9,137 nt of DNA from JAICLL01 sp035252155 (GTDB taxonomy: Bacteria; Planctomycetota; Planctomycetia; Pirellulales; JAICIG01). Positions 1 through 5,982 of the stretch are shown here, one piece after another. The stretch covers positions 1 through 9,137 of the forward strand of contig DATFDL010000135.1 in assembly GCA_035252155.1 (NCBI GenBank), in the 5' to 3' direction. How positions within the stretch are numbered: position 1 is the stretch's first letter; each line of letters starts with the position of its first letter. The position numbers were made by a program, and so were the translations under genes. The notes under the pieces were generated by a model. That model saw only the letters and a program-made list of their open reading frames with translations, searched no databases and had not been told where the DNA came from.

Positions 1-24
1 CCGACCCCTGAATCCCCGACCCCT
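1..24. repeat. Short direct repeat at window edge
   Basis: The 9-mer CCGACCCCT occurs at 1-9 and 16-24, a period of 15 bp. It is followed by a pyrimidine run (CTCTCTCTTCTT). It may be the end of a longer C-rich tandem array lying to the left of the window. With only two units visible, this is weak. I see no gene in 1-117. Confidence 0.3.
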
Positions 25-117
25 CTCTCTTCTTGCAGTATCCCAGAAATCTGGCTTGGTCGGTTTCCGCGTAACTTTTGCACCATCGTGTAGTTTCACG
101 AGTTCGAAAACGAGCGT

Positions 118-205
118 ATAGTAGGCCTCACGCTCCGCGTGAGGGAACTCTTCGCGTGGCCTGCGGCCACGGGGCTTATATCACGCGGAGCGTGATGGCT
201 ACTAT
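118..205 (+). repeat. 88-bp double-REP (BIME-like) element, copy A
   Basis: The ends are a perfect 7-bp inverted repeat, ATAGTAG at 118-124 and CTACTAT at 199-205. Inside are three hairpins. The left stem CCTCACGC/GCGTGAGG (126-133/137-144) has loop TCC. The centre stem GTGGCC/GGCCAC (156-161/165-170) has loop TGC. The right stem ATCACGC/GCGTGAT (180-186/190-196) has loop GGA. The left and right arms are also near-complements, so one long hairpin is an alternative fold. GTAG lies just 5' of the arm hairpin on both strands, which is the tetranucleotide signature of bacterial REPs bound by RAYT proteins (established for enterobacterial REPs). It is the outermost of two copies upstream of the transposase gene. 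Confidence 0.9.
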
Positions 206-258
206 GGCGCTACGATGGGGCCATGGCGGAACGCGGGCCGAGGCGCGATGCACAGCGT

Positions 259-346
259 ATAGTAGGCCTCACGCTCCGCCGTGAGGGAACCCTTCGCGTG
301 GCCTACCGCCAGGGGCTTACATCACGCGGAGCGTGATGGCTACTAT
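259..346 (+). repeat. 88-bp double-REP (BIME-like) element, copy B
   Basis: Same orientation and length as copy A, 53 bp downstream of it. The terminal 7-bp inverted repeat and GTAG on each strand are intact. One extra C sits in the left hairpin loop (CTCCGCC) and one base is missing from the central region. The central stem is damaged (GTGGCC pairs poorly with CGCCAG). Its right end is immediately repeated at 347-362 and runs into the start of the transposase gene. Confidence 0.9.
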
Positions 347-362
347 GCGTGATGGCGACTAT
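331..362 (+). repeat. 16-bp tandem duplication of the repeat's right end at the RAYT start
   Basis: Positions 331-346 (GCGTGATGGCTACTAT) and 347-362 (GCGTGATGGCGACTAT) are adjacent direct repeats differing at one base (341 T, 357 G). The first is the right terminus of copy B. The second contains the GTG (349) and ATG (352) and most of the ATG (361) that can start the transposase frame, so the gene's translation start lies inside repeat-derived sequence. Confidence 0.85.
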
Positions 363-1059
363 GAGGGAACCAAGAGTGAGTTCCGAACGACCGAACGAGC
401 TGTTGCTGCCGTTTCGGTTCTTCGATAATGAAGCCGACGTGGCCATCGTCGAGCGGAAGCTGCCCCATTGGTCACAGCCCGGCACTGTGGCATTCATCAC
501 CTGGCGAACGCTCGACTCCATGCCCGAGACGGTTGTCAAGCGGTGGTACGCCGACCGCGATGGCTGGCTGCGTGACCATGCGATTGACCCGGCGTGGCCG
601 AACTGGCGCGATCGGCTTTATGAACTCGAACGACGTGTGGTCAGCGAGTTTTTGCAAACATTTTGGAACCGCTGGCAGGACGCACTGGACGAGTGCCATG
701 GGGCGTGCGTGCTCAGAACGCCCGAGCTGGCCAAAATCGTCGCCGATAGCTTGCTGCACTTTGATGGCGACCGATATCTCATGCTCGATTTCGTGGTAAT
801 GCCAAACCACGTTCACCTGCTGGCGGCATTTCCGGATGAAGACGCGATGCTGAAGCAGTGCGAATCCTGGAAACATTACATGGCGACGCAGATCAACCGC
901 GCGCTGAGGCAACGCGGACGTTTCTGGCAGCAAGACGGATTTGATCATCTGGTGCGGAGTGAAGGCCAGTTCGCGCATTTGCGGCGGTACATTGCCGAGA
1001 ATCCGCGAAAGGCGCGCCTGCGCGACGGCGAGTTTAAGCATTCCTCGAGACCGCTTTGA
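349..1059 (+). CDS. REP-associated tyrosine transposase (RAYT, Y1_Tnp/TnpA_REP family)
   Basis: Predicted single-strand DNA endonuclease of the HUH/Y1 superfamily, related to IS200/IS605 TnpA but domesticated with REP sequences, which it cuts and joins. Visible features in the 236-residue frame: the HUH metal-binding motif in MPNHVHLL (His154, His156); a conserved WQQDGFDHLVRSE block (193-205), matching the family's WQ..(Y/F)(D/W)H.(I/V)R.; and RRYIAENPRKA (212-222), whose Tyr214 is the likely nucleophile by comparison with the Tyr of the YI..NP motif in E. coli RAYT. The roughly 150 residues before the HUH motif make it longer than the E. coli protein (about 165 aa). The exact start is unclear: GTG 349, ATG 352 and ATG 361 all fall in or at the end of a duplicated repeat terminus, with no Shine-Dalgarno visible. 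I give the longest frame; ATG 361 is equally reasonable. It is flanked by two 88-bp repeats on each side, which are its expected substrates. Confidence 0.9.
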   Translation: MMATMREPRVSSERPNELLLPFRFFDNEADVAIVERKLPHWSQPGTVAFITWRTLDSMPETVVKRWYADRDGWLRDHAIDPAWPNWRDRLYELERRVVSEFLQTFWNRWQDALDECHGACVLRTPELAKIVADSLLHFDGDRYLMLDFVVMPNHVHLLAAFPDEDAMLKQCESWKHYMATQINRALRQRGRFWQQDGFDHLVRSEGQFAHLRRYIAENPRKARLRDGEFKHSSRPL

Positions 1060-1071
1060 AATCTGGCGAGC

Positions 1072-1159
1072 ATAGTAGGCCTCACGCTCCGCGTGAGGAA
1101 ATCCTTCCTGTGGCCAACGGCCACGGGGCTTACATCACGCGGAGCGTGATGACTACTAT
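1072..1159 (+). repeat. 88-bp double-REP (BIME-like) element, copy C
   Basis: Begins 12 bp after the transposase stop codon. The terminal ATAGTAG/CTACTAT is intact, and here the inverted repeat extends one more base (CATAGTAG/CTACTATG). The left and right hairpins match copy A. The central stem GTGGCC/GGCCAC is kept while its loop changed from TGC to AAC, so the stem rather than the loop looks constrained. Confidence 0.9.
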
Positions 1160-1166
1160 GACGCGT

Positions 1167-1254
1167 ATAGTAGGCCTCACGCTCCGCCGTGAGGGAACCC
1201 GTCGGGTGGCCTGCGGCCACGGGCTTTCATCACGCGGAGCGTGATCGCTACTAT
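1167..1254 (+). repeat. 88-bp double-REP (BIME-like) element, copy D
   Basis: Seven bp after copy C, same orientation, 88 bp. The terminal inverted repeat and both GTAG motifs are intact, and the central stem GTGGCC/GGCCAC with loop TGC is intact. An extra C in the left hairpin loop is offset by one fewer G after the central hairpin, keeping the total length. With copy C it forms a tandem pair mirroring A and B upstream of the transposase. Confidence 0.9.
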
Positions 1255-1294
1255 GAGCCGCTCGGCCATAAGTGCGAAAAGCACCGTGGTTTGG

Positions 1295-1300
1295 TATGCT
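1295..1300 (+). promoter_or_regulatory. Possible extended -10 element upstream of the cytochrome gene
   Basis: TATGCT at 1295-1300 is preceded by TGG, giving an extended -10-like TGGTATGCT about 145 bp upstream of the cytochrome start. I see no convincing -35 box 16-18 bp further upstream. Planctomycete promoters are poorly defined by E. coli consensus, so this is only a candidate. Confidence 0.2.
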
Positions 1301-1350
1301 AGCGAGCGCATCAGGGGCGGACGAAGAAAGGGTTCGGCATTTTGAAAGGT

Positions 1351-1420
1351 CCTCGCCTAACCTCTCGCAGAGGGAAAGGGACTTGATCGGCCCTCACCAA
1401 ACTCTCCTGGACGGAGAGGA
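1351..1420 (+). repeat. Two diverged hairpin repeats in the leader of the cytochrome operon
   Basis: Two imperfect copies of a unit with the pattern CCTC(G/A)CC.AA.CTCTC..GAG(G/A)G lie at 1351-1380 and 1391-1420. Each contains a small hairpin: CCTCT-CGC-AGAGG at 1361-1373, and CTCTCC/GGAGAG (1402-1407/1413-1418) around TGGAC. The pattern resembles a dispersed intergenic repeat (CCTCACCC...CTCTCCC...GGGAGAGGG) that I recall from planctomycete genomes; that link is from memory, not checked. Together with copies C and D it fills most of the gene-free stretch 1060-1442. Confidence 0.5.
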
Positions 1421-1436
1421 ATCTCCGTAATAGGAG
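1411..1436 (+). promoter_or_regulatory. Leader hairpin and ribosome-binding site of the cytochrome gene
   Basis: ACGGAGA (1411-1417) and TCTCCGT (1422-1428) form a perfect 7-bp stem with loop GGAA. This ends 3 bases before the Shine-Dalgarno AGGAG (1432-1436), which is 6 nt from ATG 1443. The stem competes with the overlapping CTCTCC/GGAGAG stem at 1402-1418. A role in translation control is possible but not shown. Confidence 0.5.
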
Positions 1437-1442
1437 TGCCCG

Positions 1443-4247
1443 ATGTCGCAGCTTGCAATTTTGCTCGGCCTCAGCTTGACCGTGGCGGCGGGCGATGGCC
1501 AAGTCGATTATCTTCGCCAGGTCAAGCCGATTCTTCGGCAGCGCTGCTATGCCTGCCACGGCGCGCTCAAACAAGAATCTGAACTGCGTCTCGATACCGG
1601 CGATTTCATCCGACGCGGCGGCGCGGAAGGTAAAATCATCGAGCCGGGCAAGCCCGCCGCCAGCCGGCTGATCGAACGTGTTTCGGCGACCGATCCAGCG
1701 GAGCGAATGCCCCCTGAGGGCGCGCCGCTTTTACCATCGGAGATCGCCGCAATTGCCGCCTGGATCGCCTCCGGCGCCGCGACGCCCGACCACGAAAAAC
1801 CGCAACACGATCCCGCCGCGCATTGGGCTTTCCGCCGCCCAGTGCGTCCAGCAATGCCCGTCGCGCGGCCCGGATGGGCGACGAACCCCATCGATGCTTT
1901 TATTGCGGCGCGGCAGATGGCCGAGGGCGTCGAGCCGCTGAAGGAGGCCGATAAAGCGACACTGTTGCGGCGAGTTACGCTCGACCTGATCGGCGTGCCG
2001 CCCACGCGCGACGAGCTTCGGGCGTTTCTGGCCGACCCGTCCGACACGGCCTACGAACGGGCGGTCGACCGGCTGCTGGCCAGCCCGCAGTACGGAGAGC
2101 GCTGGGGGCGGCACTGGATGGATGTCTGGCGATATAGCGACTGGTATGGCCGCCGCGCCGTGCCCGACGTGATGAACAGCTATCCGCACGTCTGGCGGTG
2201 GCGCGACTGGATCGTCCGCTCGCTGAACGACGACAAAGGCTACGATCGCATGATCGTCGAGATGCTGGCCGCCGACGAGGCCGCGCCGGGCGACGATGCC
2301 AACGTCGTGGCCACCGGCTTCCTCGTGCGTAACTGGTTCAAGTGGAACTACGAGAACTGGATGAAGGACAACGTCGAGCACACGGCCAAGGCGTTTCTCG
2401 GCCTGACGATCAATTGCGCCCACTGCCACAACCATAAATACGATCCGATCACGCAGGAAGAATACTTCCGCTTCCGCGCCTTCTTCGAGCCGCTGGAACT
2501 GCGGCAAGACCGCGTCGCCGGGCTGCCGGATCCCGGGCCGTTTAAGAAATACGTCTATGCCGAGTCCTATGGCCCCATCGCCGCCGGCCTGGTGCGCGTC
2601 TTCGACGAGAAGCTCGACGCGCAGACGTTCATGTACGTCAAGGGCGACTCGCGCAATCGGATGGAAGGCAAGTCGCCGGTCGAGCCGGGCGTGCCCGCGG
2701 TTCTCCGTGATATCGACTTCAAGGTCGTGCCGCTCGACTTGCCGCCCGAGGCTTTTTATCCCGGCCTGGCGGCGTTGATCCGCCAGGAAGAAACGGCCAA
2801 AGCGGCGGCGGAAGTGGCCAGCGCCAAAGAGTTGTTGGACAAATCGCAAGAGCGGGTCGCGGCGGCGGAAAAGACGGTTGCCGACGTAAATGCCCGATCG
2901 CAACAACCGCCGACGGCCCAGAATCGTCCGGCGCCAGAGGCTCTGGCCCAGGCGCAGCAAGAGCAGCTCGACGCGCGGTTGTCGTATCGAGTCGATGAGC
3001 AGCACGTCGCCAGCGCCGCGGCCCGCCAGCGAGCCCTGGCGGCACGAATCGCTGCCGACGACGCCCGGTATCGCGGCCTGGGAGACGCTCAGGCGCAAGC
3101 GCGCGCCGCTTGGAAGGCCGAGAAACAGGTTGCCTGGGAAGACGCTCTGTTGCGATTGACGCGAGCCGAACGCGGCTTGATAGCCGCCGAACGCAAAGCG
3201 GCGGGCGACGCCAACGCCAAGCCGGAGGCCGACAAGGCAAAGCAGGAGTTAGCCGAGGCGCGTGCGGCGTCCGACGCGGCGAGAACGGCGCTGGCCGTTA
3301 CGGGCGACACTTACACTCCGCTGTCGCCAATCTATCCCGCGCGCAGCACCGGCCGCCGCCTGGCGCTGGCCCGATCGATCGCCAACTCCAACAATCCGCT
3401 GACGGCCCGCGTGGCGGTCAATCACATCTGGCTGCGTCATTTTGGGCGAGGTCTGGCAGAAACGCCCGCCAACTTCGGGCATAGCGGCAAAGCCCCCTCG
3501 CATCCTGAGCTGCTCGATTGGCTAGCCGTGAAGCTGATGGAGCAAGGTTGGCGGATGAAGCCGCTTCACCGGCTGATCGTTACCAGCCGCACCTACCGCT
3601 TGCGCTCGCATCTGGGCAAAGCCGATCACGCGAATCTGGCGATCGATCGCGACAATCGGCTTTATTGGCGCGCGAACACGCGCCGCATGGAAGCCGAATG
3701 CGTGCGCGATAGCATCCTGGCCTGCGCCGGCCAGCTTAATACGCTGATGGGCGGTCAAGAGATCGACGCCGAGCAAGGTCTGGTTTCGCGCCGGCGCAGT
3801 CTTTACTTCGCGATTCACGGCGAGGCAAAAATGCCGCTGCTCGAACTGTTCGACGCCGCCGACGTCTGCGATTGCTACGAGCGCGTGTCGTCGGTGCGGC
3901 CGCAGCAGGCCCTGGCATTGGCCAATAGCGACTTGCCGCTCCTGTGCAGCCGCACGCTGGCCGGAGCTTTATGGCAGGAATCGTCGGCCTTGTCGGACGC
4001 CGCCCAGCGAGAAGCGGCGTTCGTGCGCGGCGCCTTCGAGCAGATTCTTTCTCGATCGCCGAACGAGGCAGAACTGCAAGCCTCGCTCGACTACTTGGCC
4101 CAGCAAAAGCAGGAATTGACCTCGGCGAAACCGGCCGAAGCACCGATAGCCAACGTGCCGCCACCGTCGAGCGACCCCGCTCAGCGAGCGCGCGAAACGC
4201 TGATTCACGCTCTCTTCAATCACAACGATTTTGTGACCATCCGCTAA
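1443..4247 (+). CDS. PSD1/PSCyt1-type protein: haem-binding DUF1549-DUF1553 protein
   Basis: A 934-residue planctomycete cytochrome-like protein, presumably exported and c-haem-binding; its biochemical role is unknown for the family. Order of domains: short hydrophobic N-terminus (1-17, a weak signal peptide lacking early basic residues); PSCyt1 domain with the haem motif CYACH (Cys35, Cys38, His39); DUF1549/PSCyt2 (about 145-350) with LLASPQYGERWGRHWMD (211-227) and a second CxxCH, CAHCH (Cys325, Cys328, His329), followed by NHKYDPI; an Ala/Gln/Glu/Lys-rich, probably coiled-coil insert (about 445-620); DUF1553/PSD1 (about 635-930) with NPLTARVAVNHIW, RPQQALALAN and the C-terminal ALFNHNDF. 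The start is fixed by an in-frame stop (TAG 1431-1433) and by AGGAG 6 nt upstream. The next gene begins 3 bp after its stop, so they form an operon. Its function is often guessed to be linked to polysaccharide breakdown or respiration; I cannot choose from sequence. Confidence 0.93.
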   Translation: MSQLAILLGLSLTVAAGDGQVDYLRQVKPILRQRCYACHGALKQESELRLDTGDFIRRGGAEGKIIEPGKPAASRLIERVSATDPAERMPPEGAPLLPSEIAAIAAWIASGAATPDHEKPQHDPAAHWAFRRPVRPAMPVARPGWATNPIDAFIAARQMAEGVEPLKEADKATLLRRVTLDLIGVPPTRDELRAFLADPSDTAYERAVDRLLASPQYGERWGRHWMDVWRYSDWYGRRAVPDVMNSYPHVWRWRDWIVRSLNDDKGYDRMIVEMLAADEAAPGDDANVVATGFLVRNWFKWNYENWMKDNVEHTAKAFLGLTINCAHCHNHKYDPITQEEYFRFRAFFEPLELRQDRVAGLPDPGPFKKYVYAESYGPIAAGLVRVFDEKLDAQTFMYVKGDSRNRMEGKSPVEPGVPAVLRDIDFKVVPLDLPPEAFYPGLAALIRQEETAKAAAEVASAKELLDKSQERVAAAEKTVADVNARSQQPPTAQNRPAPEALAQAQQEQLDARLSYRVDEQHVASAAARQRALAARIAADDARYRGLGDAQAQARAAWKAEKQVAWEDALLRLTRAERGLIAAERKAAGDANAKPEADKAKQELAEARAASDAARTALAVTGDTYTPLSPIYPARSTGRRLALARSIANSNNPLTARVAVNHIWLRHFGRGLAETPANFGHSGKAPSHPELLDWLAVKLMEQGWRMKPLHRLIVTSRTYRLRSHLGKADHANLAIDRDNRLYWRANTRRMEAECVRDSILACAGQLNTLMGGQEIDAEQGLVSRRRSLYFAIHGEAKMPLLELFDAADVCDCYERVSSVRPQQALALANSDLPLLCSRTLAGALWQESSALSDAAQREAAFVRGAFEQILSRSPNEAELQASLDYLAQQKQELTSAKPAEAPIANVPPPSSDPAQRARETLIHALFNHNDFVTIR

Positions 4248-4250
4248 ATC

Positions 4251-5765
4251 ATGAACACTTCGTCCGCATCAAGCAGTCGCACATCTGCCACCGCGTCGTA
4301 CTGCCCGTGCGGTCGCGTGGCACGCCGGTCGTTTCTGGCCGACGTCGGGCTCGGTTTCACGGGATTGGCGCTGGGCGCCATGTTGCACCGCGACGGGGTG
4401 GCCCGGGCCGACGAGGTGAATCAGCCGCCCGATGGCCGTCCGCACTTCACGCCGCGGGCGAAGAACGTCATTTGGATCTTCCTTTCCGGCGGCGTCAGCC
4501 ATCTGGAAACGCTCGACCCCAAGCCGCTGTTGAACAAATTCGCCGGCAAGACGTACGACGAGACCAACCTGCCCAACCCCCAAAAGCTGCCGATTTACCG
4601 CGAGCGGTCGCGGTCGGTCGTCGGGTTCGATCGAGAAATCATCTCGAAGATCATGCCGCTGCAGGTGGGCTATCAGAAGCGCGGCCAGCTCGGCTGCGAA
4701 GTGAGCGACTGGCTGCCGCAGTTGGGCAGCGTGGTCGATGACCTGTGCATCGTGCGGTCGATGTACACCACCGACAACGACCACGGCGCCGAGTTTCAGT
4801 TTCACACCGGGCGGCACGTGCTCGACGAGCAGCAACCCACTATCGGCTCGTGGATCAGCTATGGCCTGGGCACGCTGAACGAAAACCTGCCGCAGTTCGT
4901 GTTTCTCGGCCAATACAAAGACCCGCGGGTGAAGAAAGATTTCGAGGCCCACTATCTGGGTCCGCAGCACGCGGCCGTCGAGCTGTCGCTGGCGCCGGCC
5001 AACCCGCTGCCGTTTGGCAACCGCCCGGCCGGCGTGCTGCCGGGCGAGCAGCGCAACGAATTCGCCTATATCCATCGGCTCAATCAGTTGGCGGCGGTCG
5101 AATACCCGGAAGACGAACAGCTCGCCGCGCGCATTCGCTCTTACGAGCTGGCCTACCGCATGCAGATGTCGGCGCCCGAGGCGCTCGACCTGGCCGGCGA
5201 AACCCAAGAAACGCAGCGTCTCTACGGCATTGGCAACGAGACGACCGACACCTACGGCCGCCGGCTGCTGACGGCGCGGCGGCTGACCGAGCGCGGCGTG
5301 CGGTTTACGCTGGTCTATCTGAGCGACTACGGCGAGTGGGACTCACACAGCAATATTAAAGAGCTGCACGCTCGATCGTGCGGGCGGGTCGACAAGCCGC
5401 TCTTCGGGCTGATCACCGATTTGAAGCGGCGCGGCATGCTGGAAGACACCATCGTGGTCTGCGCCAGCGAGTTTGGCCGCACGCCGGCGCTGGAGGTCAC
5501 CAGCCTCAACAAGGCCGGCACGGGACGCGACCACCATCCGCACGGCTTTACGGTATGGCTGGCCGGCGCGGGGCTGAAACGCGGGCACGTACACGGCGCC
5601 ACCGACGAGTTCGGCTTTCACGCCGTCGAGCATCCGCACTACGTGACCGACATTCACGCCACGGTGTTGCACCTGCTGGGCCTCGATCCGCGCCGTCTGG
5701 CCTTGCCCGGACGGCAACGACTCGAAATGGATTACGGAAGCGTCATCGAAGACATCCTGGCATAA
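4251..5765 (+). CDS. DUF1501 domain protein, Tat-exported, sulfatase/alkaline-phosphatase-fold
   Basis: A 504-residue DUF1501 protein. The N-terminus carries a twin-arginine signal: Arg25-Arg26 in RRSFLADVG followed by a hydrophobic run (GLGFTGLALGAML), preceded by CPCG. This family usually has such a signal and is exported folded. DUF1501 belongs to the alkaline-phosphatase-like superfamily. Conserved blocks seen: VIWIFLSGGVSHLETLDPKP (73-92), with Asp89 a likely metal-site residue; RSMYTTDNDHGAEFQFHTGR (169-188); the SEFGRTP block (406-412); GRDHHPHGF (425-433); and HATVLHLLGLDP (469-480). Enzyme activity for the family is not established. ATG 4251 lies 3 bp after the cytochrome gene's stop with no strong Shine-Dalgarno, so translation is probably coupled to it. 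The cytochrome/DUF1501 pair is a typical planctomycete arrangement and suggests a joint extracytoplasmic role. Confidence 0.95.
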   Translation: MNTSSASSSRTSATASYCPCGRVARRSFLADVGLGFTGLALGAMLHRDGVARADEVNQPPDGRPHFTPRAKNVIWIFLSGGVSHLETLDPKPLLNKFAGKTYDETNLPNPQKLPIYRERSRSVVGFDREIISKIMPLQVGYQKRGQLGCEVSDWLPQLGSVVDDLCIVRSMYTTDNDHGAEFQFHTGRHVLDEQQPTIGSWISYGLGTLNENLPQFVFLGQYKDPRVKKDFEAHYLGPQHAAVELSLAPANPLPFGNRPAGVLPGEQRNEFAYIHRLNQLAAVEYPEDEQLAARIRSYELAYRMQMSAPEALDLAGETQETQRLYGIGNETTDTYGRRLLTARRLTERGVRFTLVYLSDYGEWDSHSNIKELHARSCGRVDKPLFGLITDLKRRGMLEDTIVVCASEFGRTPALEVTSLNKAGTGRDHHPHGFTVWLAGAGLKRGHVHGATDEFGFHAVEHPHYVTDIHATVLHLLGLDPRRLALPGRQRLEMDYGSVIEDILA

Positions 5766-5820
5766 AAAACCGCCGCTGCACTACAGACTGAAGTCCGCCG
5801 CGGGCATCGAAGCCGAGCGT

Positions 5821-5908
5821 ATAGTAGGCCTCACTCTCCGCGTGAGGAAACCCTTCGCGTGGCCTGCGGCCACGGGCTTACATCACGCTCCGGCGTGATG
5901 GCTACTAT
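5821..5908 (+). repeat. 88-bp double-REP (BIME-like) element, solo copy E
   Basis: Same orientation and length as copies A-D, about 4.6 kb from them, 55 bp after the DUF1501 stop and 74 bp before the end of the convergent MOSC gene. Terminal ATAGTAG/CTACTAT and the central stem GTGGCC/GGCCAC are intact. The left stem has one mismatch (CCTCACTC for CCTCACGC). The right hairpin loop is TCCG instead of GGA. One G is missing after the central hairpin. Between two converging genes, its hairpins could act as a 3'-end barrier or terminator; no separate U-tract terminator is visible in 5766-5982. I see nothing else in that gap. Confidence 0.9.
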
Positions 5909-5982
5909 GGCCGATCAACCGCTTAATCACTTCGTGGTTCGTTGCGGGACTTACGAGCTCCAGCCTTCCATTGGTGACCCCT

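Noticed and set aside
118..205. tRNA or tRNA-like gene, because of the 7-bp closing stem and three hairpins
   Set aside because: Stem and loop sizes do not fit a tRNA (triloops, no T-loop or anticodon loop of 7), length is 88 bp with near-palindromic arms, and it recurs five times.
78..284. Small frames through the repeats (78-284, 1056-1244 plus; 303-539, 945-1220 minus) encoding SRPHAPRE- or SHHAPRDV-type peptides
   Set aside because: These peptides are translations of the 88-bp palindromes themselves; such repeat-derived peptides recur wherever the repeat lies and are not independent genes.
472..1041. 189-codon minus-strand frame opposite the RAYT gene
   Set aside because: Shadow frame; the plus strand contains the HUH motif and the catalytic-Tyr block.
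118..1254. CRISPR array
   Set aside because: The repeats are 88 bp and palindromic, spacers are 53 and 7 bp, and a gene sits in the middle; no regular spacer spacing and no cas genes.
118..1254. Complete IS200/IS605-type insertion sequence
   Set aside because: The protein fits the RAYT clade, flanking repeats are multiple same-orientation REP-like units, and no tnpB or distinct left/right ends are seen.
1731..3098. 455-codon minus-strand frame within the cytochrome gene
   Set aside because: Shadow of the PSCyt1/DUF1549 coding strand; no recognisable domain, and the plus frame has both haem motifs.
4269..5207. 312-codon minus-strand frame within the DUF1501 gene
   Set aside because: Shadow frame; the plus strand carries all conserved blocks of the family.
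5766..5820. Intrinsic terminator right after the DUF1501 stop
   Set aside because: The short A-run after the stop is not preceded by a strong GC stem; only the repeat at 5821 offers a stable structure.
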